DNA from: an uncultured bacterium
GTDB taxonomy: Bacteria; Actinomycetota; Actinomycetes; S36-B12
Length of the DNA stretch: 9,207 nucleotides
Direction of reading: 5' to 3'
Assembly (NCBI GenBank): GCA_903940375.1
Contig: CAJAKT010000057.1
Location: forward strand, 1 to 9,207
Part shown: positions 6,667 to 9,207 of the stretch, piece after piece
Position numbering within the stretch: position 1 is the stretch's first letter
Layout of the letters: the number at the start of each line of letters is the position of its first letter
The notes under the pieces: model-generated
The model's input: only the letters and a program-made list of their open reading frames with translations
Database searches by the model: none
What the model was told of the DNA's origin: nothing
Translations under genes and position numbers: made by a program

Positions 6667-7637
6667 GATGGCCTCACCGGTTCGGTCAGCCAGGCCAGCG
6701 CGACGGACGCGTCGGTCGTGTCGACGTGATCAGGTGACACGCCGGGCTCGAACGCACGGTCCGGGTAGAGCACCATCTCACCGGCGGCGCGAAACTCGAC
6801 GACCCGTCCCTCGCCCCCGCGCGTGTGGTCCGATGGCCACAGCCGAACGAGCACCACACCGCCGAACCAGGGCGCCACAAGGCACTCGTCGGCAGGCAGC
6901 GATGCGATGACGTGACGAGCAGCGTCCAGGCTGGCGGCGGTCGGGGCGAGCGAGGTGGGCCCGTCCCACTGGTCATGCAGTCCAGCCATCACATCCAGAC
7001 GCTCCGACGGGGTACCCCACACCTTGCGAAGGGCCTGGTCGCGTGCGGACGCACCGGACGGGACCGTTGGCTTGCGACTGGTCGGCCACACGATGATCGC
7101 GACGGTCACCAGCAGGCCCACCGCGACCGCCAGCGCTGTGCTGCCCTGCACGACGGAAAGCAGGGTCCCGACCATTGGCACCGAGAAGACCATGCGCCCG
7201 AGGACTTTGTCGTCGGAGATCGTCCACGGATCAGGCTCGGGCTTGTTGTCACCCTGCGCGATCCACCCGTCGATGGCGTTGCCTGAGACAAGCCGGTGCA
7301 CGATGTTCCCGCCCGGGTCGGCGACGGGCACCTCGTAGAGGACCACGTCGCCGATGGCAACCGGCCCGGACCAGGCGAACACCAGGTCGCCGGTCTTCAG
7401 GTTCGGCAGCATGGACGTGCCCTCGACGCTGACCCAGGTGGCCTTGCCCCCGAGAGCGGCCGGCCACATCAGAATGACGAAGGCGACCAGAGCGATGGTG
7501 CCGGCGGCCATGGCGATGCGCCGGGCACGTGACGCCCCTGACCGTCGCGGAGGCGGGCTAGGAGCGTTCACGGGTGCAGGCTGCCATGGATCGGCGTCCA
7601 CCATGACACTGCCTGCCTTGTTCATCCGCGAGCTCAT
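6663..7637 (-). CDS. Signal peptidase I (S26B) fused to an extra C-terminal 'WDG' domain
   Basis: 324 residues, about 130 longer than its neighbour. A Pro-rich, basic N-tail (17-40) leads into a membrane segment at about 41-62. Ser75 lies in VEGTSMLPNLKTGD, His114 in NIVHRLVSGN, and Asp130/Asp136 in QGDNKPEPD; this is a complete Ser-His (Sec11/SipW-type) active site. A second membrane segment spans about 163-185. Residues about 200-324 form a separate soluble domain: LHDQWDGPTS at 220-229, AARHVIASLP at 239-248, and a strand pair ending in VVEF (279-282) and GEMVLYPD (286-293). The pattern W-D-G, helix, L-P, then G-x-V and G-E-x-x-L-Y recalls an uncharacterised bacterial domain with no known function. 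It is not part of ordinary signal peptidases. The start at 7637 has a weak ribosome binding site. ATG at 7625 or 7604 could be used instead and would not affect the domains. The start lies 18 bases after the upstream gene's stop. Confidence 0.88.
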   Translation of the reverse strand: MSSRMNKAGSVMVDADPWQPAPVNAPSPPPRRSGASRARRIAMAAGTIALVAFVILMWPAALGGKATWVSVEGTSMLPNLKTGDLVFAWSGPVAIGDVVLYEVPVADPGGNIVHRLVSGNAIDGWIAQGDNKPEPDPWTISDDKVLGRMVFSVPMVGTLLSVVQGSTALAVAVGLLVTVAIIVWPTSRKPTVPSGASARDQALRKVWGTPSERLDVMAGLHDQWDGPTSLAPTAASLDAARHVIASLPADECLVAPWFGGVVLVRLWPSDHTRGGEGRVVEFRAAGEMVLYPDRAFEPGVSPDHVDTTDASVALAWLTEPVRPS

Positions 7638-7655
7638 ATCCGGTGCTGCGGCACG

Positions 7656-8378
7656 CTAGACGCTGGCCGCGGAGAAGGAGGTCCAGCGGTAGCCCGTCGC
7701 CGACACGTTGCCGATGGAGATCACCCCGACCCTGGTGTTCGCCTCGTAGCCGGCGCGCGACGCGACCGGGACCGTGTAGGTGAGCACCTGCGCCCCGTTG
7801 CGGGTGACCGTGCATACGCCGGTGTCGTAGGTCAGGGCCCAGGTCGCGGATCCGCCGGCGGACGTTGCCGTGGCCAGCTGAGTGCAGGTGCTCGAGCTGC
7901 TCAACCGGCACAGGATGGCGCTGCCGTTGTTGCGGACCCGCAGGACGGTTGCGGCCGTGCCGTTCGAATTCCCCTGAAGGTAGATGCCGATGTACTGGCT
8001 CGACGTCGTGGTGAGGGCGGCCGTGACGGTGGTCGCGCCAGTGATCCACGGCAACGACGCCCGCCGGTAGGTGGTGGTGGAGGTAGTGGTGGTCTGGCTC
8101 AGCTTGTTACTGGAAATGACCCAGTTACCGGAGTGGGTCACCCACTGCTGCCCGGTTGAGAGGGTGCGCCCGTTGATGGAGCCGTTGGTGCCGACGAAGT
8201 CGTCCGACATGGACAGGTTCTTGGGGACATCAGTCCTATTTGTTGCGAGCAGGGAGCCGGCGAGGATGCCGCCGAGCGACGCCGATGATGCCAGCGTGGC
8301 GCTCATCACGGTCGCCAGCAGCGCGACCGCGAAGGCGGCCGCAAGCGCGGCTTTCTTCAAGCCTGCGAACACCTCCAC
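7656..8378 (-). CDS. Exported protein with ASLGGI-type leader and jelly-roll/LamG-like body
   Basis: 240 residues, GTG start. A hydrophobic leader (about 9-31) is followed by SASLGGILAGSLLAT (32-46), matching the motif of the first gene of the cluster. From 58 the body reads like a concanavalin/LamG-type jelly-roll: DDF at 59-61, then SINGRTLSTGQQW (67-79), HSGNWVISSNKL (82-93), a Thr-rich linker (96-103), IGIYLQG (130-136) and a final strand ending TSFSA (233-237). Such modules in bacteria bind glycans or form fibre tips. Cysteines at 157, 165 and 189 could form a disulfide. The strong AAGGAGA site 7 bases upstream fixes the GTG. No membrane anchor follows, so after cleavage the protein would be released or assembled outside. 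Cleavage by the downstream S26B peptidases is inferred from synteny. The jelly-roll call is from strand pattern only. Confidence 0.85.
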   Translation of the reverse strand: MEVFAGLKKAALAAAFAVALLATVMSATLASSASLGGILAGSLLATNRTDVPKNLSMSDDFVGTNGSINGRTLSTGQQWVTHSGNWVISSNKLSQTTTTSTTTYRRASLPWITGATTVTAALTTTSSQYIGIYLQGNSNGTAATVLRVRNNGSAILCRLSSSSTCTQLATATSAGGSATWALTYDTGVCTVTRNGAQVLTYTVPVASRAGYEANTRVGVISIGNVSATGYRWTSFSAASV

Positions 8379-8384
8379 TGCTGC

Positions 8385-8391
8385 TCTCCTT
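8385..8391 (-). promoter_or_regulatory. Strong ribosome binding site for the jelly-roll exported protein
   Basis: AAGGAGA on the minus strand sits about 6-7 bases before the GTG at 8378. It decides this non-ATG start. It also means the second gene can be translated independently of the first even if the hairpin between them alters the transcript. Confidence 0.8.
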
Positions 8392-8416
8392 CAGGGCTGC
8401 CGAGTCGTCGGTCCTC

Positions 8417-8467
8417 GTACGCATCCGGAGGGCCAAGGCCAGGTGGCCAGGCCCTCCGGCTGCGTAC
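8417..8467 (-). terminator. Long hairpin after the first gene: partial terminator or mRNA-stability element
   Basis: The arms 8417-8434 and 8450-8467 are complementary at 17 of 18 positions (GTACGC, two bases, then CCGGAGGGCC on the plus strand). The 15-base loop can add a GGCC/GGCC stem around AGGT. The hairpin starts 6 bases after the stop of the 132-residue gene and ends 38 bases before the next start codon. No U-run follows on the minus strand, so it is not a classical full terminator. Actinobacterial terminators often lack a U-tract, so partial termination is possible. Protection of the upstream message from 3' decay is equally possible. Either would give more of the first product than of the rest. 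Confidence 0.7.
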
Positions 8468-8472
8468 AGTGG

Positions 8473-8871
8473 CTAGCCGGAGATGACAGCCGAGAGGTGC
8501 TCCACGGCTTCAGCAGCGACCGGCTTCGACAACGTGATCGTTGCATTGCCGCTTGCGTCGACGGTCAGGGTGCCGGTAGTCGTGTTCAGCGATGCGTCGG
8601 TGATGTCCGCCAGCGTCACGCTGTAGGCGAGCTTGTCGCACGCCGCGTCGACGCCGGTCAGGTTGACCGCCGTCGTGTTGTACGCGGTGGTCGTCGACTC
8701 GTAGACCGTCGTGTAGCCCGCCCCGATGCCGTCGGTGTCGCAAGAGGCGACCACCGTGTCGTCGGCACCGAGCGACGTGGAGGTGATGCCGCCGAGGCTA
8801 GCTGCCGACGCTGCGACTGCTCCGGTAACCGTCACGCCGGCGGCGAGCGCCAGCAGGATTCGCTTCTTCAT
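8473..8871 (-). CDS. Small exported protein with ASLGGI-type leader (candidate major S26B substrate)
   Basis: 132 residues. MKKR is followed by a hydrophobic core (5-22) and AASLGGITSTSLGADD (23-38). The mature part has CDTDG at 44-48, a Tyr/Thr-rich strand region (53-70), a second Cys at 78 and alternating beta-strand-like segments rich in Thr and Ala up to the C-terminus. The two cysteines could form one disulfide. Proteins of this layout (short leader, LGG motif, CDTDG, one more Cys) are, to my knowledge, common hypothetical proteins in Actinobacteria, with no established function. The ATG at 8871 has AGAGGGA 7 bases upstream. The open frame extends to 9018, but the extra 49 residues are basic, non-hydrophobic and would bury the leader. 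As first gene of the cluster, followed by the hairpin, it is the best candidate for the abundant secreted product. Confidence 0.85.
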   Translation of the reverse strand: MKKRILLALAAGVTVTGAVAASAASLGGITSTSLGADDTVVASCDTDGIGAGYTTVYESTTTAYNTTAVNLTGVDAACDKLAYSVTLADITDASLNTTTGTLTVDASGNATITLSKPVAAEAVEHLSAVISG

Positions 8872-8878
8872 GTCTGTA

Positions 8879-8885
8879 TCCCTCT
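8879..8885 (-). promoter_or_regulatory. Ribosome binding site for the first gene of the cluster
   Basis: AGAGGGA on the minus strand lies 7 bases before ATG 8871. It supports this start over the longer frame beginning at 9018. Confidence 0.75.
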
Positions 8886-8914
8886 CGTTAGCGTGTTGGA
8901 GTGAACGTGCTGAC

Positions 8915-8945
8915 CTTTCCCCACAGCGCCGGAAAGTAATGTGGG
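8915..8945. promoter_or_regulatory. Two overlapping inverted repeats in the cluster leader
   Basis: CTTTCC (8915-8920) pairs with GGAAAG (8931-8936), and CCCAC (8920-8924) pairs with GTGGG (8941-8945). The two stems cannot form together. They may be an operator over the -10 or alternative leader structures. Both are short and could be chance. Confidence 0.3.
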
Positions 8946-8961
8946 CCTTTTCTCGCCGCAA
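8934..8961 (-). promoter_or_regulatory. Candidate promoter of the export cluster
   Basis: On the minus strand TTGCGG (8961-8956) and TTACTT (8939-8934) are separated by 16 bases. They are moderate matches to the -35 and -10 of a housekeeping promoter. Transcription would start near 8927 and leave a leader of about 56 bases before ATG 8871. The -10 overlaps the two inverted repeats in 8915-8945. This is the best pair I found, but the match is weak. Confidence 0.25.
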
Positions 8962-8988
8962 GCGGAGAATGGGCTTCGACCACGAACG

Positions 8989-9008
8989 TGACCGGAGTTG
9001 AACGGTCA
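8989..9008. promoter_or_regulatory. Inverted repeat TGACCG-8-CGGTCA, operator-like
   Basis: A perfect 6-bp dyad with an 8-base spacer lies about 30 bp upstream of the candidate -35 of the export cluster. The position would suit a dimeric regulator. No regulator gene is visible in the window. Confidence 0.3.
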
Positions 9009-9011
9009 TTG

Positions 9012-9207
9012 CTAACAAGTGGGCAGATTCGCGCAGATTGTCCTTGGCGTTTTCATGTCCCGAATTGGGTATGCGGCACCCAGCAACGAAAGGGTTACCG
9101 GCGGTGGGTCTCCCTCGACTTTGGCGAGGAAGGCGGGCGTGCTACTCGATCGGGCAGAGAACCTTCGAGTCCTGCGCCGACGAAGTGGCGGACGGCGTCT
9201 GAGACGG
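9012..9207. other. Unassigned right-edge sequence, open in frames on both strands
   Basis: I found no gene I can name. On the plus strand a frame from ATG 9055 (MSRIGYAAPSNERVTGGG at its start) is open to the window end but has no ribosome binding site. On the minus strand a frame entering from the right edge is open until the stop at 9014-9012. GCAGATT occurs twice (9023-9029, 9033-9039), 10 bp apart. The mutually open frames and the change of character from the leader could mark the edge of an insertion sequence or other repeat, but I see no transposase and no terminal repeat. Confidence 0.25.

Noticed and set aside
8071..8904. 277-codon plus-strand frame opposite the two small exported proteins
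   Set aside because: Antisense to two genes with clear leaders and ribosome binding sites, and it runs through the intergenic hairpin; low-complexity translation.
8872..9018. 49-residue N-terminal extension of the small exported protein
   Set aside because: It is basic and non-hydrophobic, would mask the signal peptide, and ATG 8871 has a good ribosome binding site.
9155..9185. TTCGAGTC looking like a tRNA T-loop near the right edge
   Set aside because: Flanking bases do not form a T-stem and there is no anticodon arm at the right distance, so it is not a second att site.

Overview
The window reads as a high-GC Gram-positive (actinobacterial) chromosome. Grounds: strong G/C third-position bias in the genes, Shine-Dalgarno sites of the AAGGAGA/AGAGGGA/GGGAAG type, a GTG start, and protein families typical of Actinobacteria. 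I cannot name the genus.

Left edge (1-346). The first 55 bases encode, on the minus strand, the first 18 residues of what looks like a phage/ICE-type tyrosine recombinase. About 135 bp further in (about 190-240, plus strand) is a sequence with exact tRNA spacing from anticodon arm to acceptor end and a CAU anticodon, but without a 5' half. This is what the displaced 3' end of a tRNA-Met looks like at the far attachment site of an integrated element. The element would lie to the left of the window and the rest would be host chromosome.

Plus-strand genes (347-4325). A small flavin-binding pyridoxamine-phosphate-oxidase-like protein is followed by a 1,099-residue Sec-exported modular protein. 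That protein has five GLUG-like repeats with a 28-residue period, a putative Ig (He_PIG-like) domain, two tandem glycine-rich domains, a fibronectin-III-like domain and an unassigned C-terminal domain. It has no visible cell-wall anchor.

Minus-strand cluster (8871 down to 4379), convergent with the large gene. In order of transcription: a 132-residue exported protein; a strong hairpin; a 240-residue exported protein with a jelly-roll/LamG-like body; two Sec11/SipW-class (S26B, Ser-His) signal peptidases; and a 570-residue membrane protein laid out like the cellulose synthase subunit BcsA (GT2-like region, membrane segments, C-terminal PilZ domain) but without the GT2 catalytic motifs. The last three genes overlap (ATGA, 4 nt; then 16 nt), which implies translational coupling. 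The two exported proteins share the motif ASLGGI-x3-SL-x-A right after their hydrophobic leader. My reading is a dedicated export system resembling Bacillus TapA-SipW-TasA: two substrates with a special signal, two cognate peptidases and a possible nucleotide-sensing PilZ membrane partner. The hairpin after the first gene would allow that product to be made in excess.

Right edge (8872-9207). This holds the probable leader and promoter of the cluster with several inverted and direct repeats, then about 190 bp that I could not assign.
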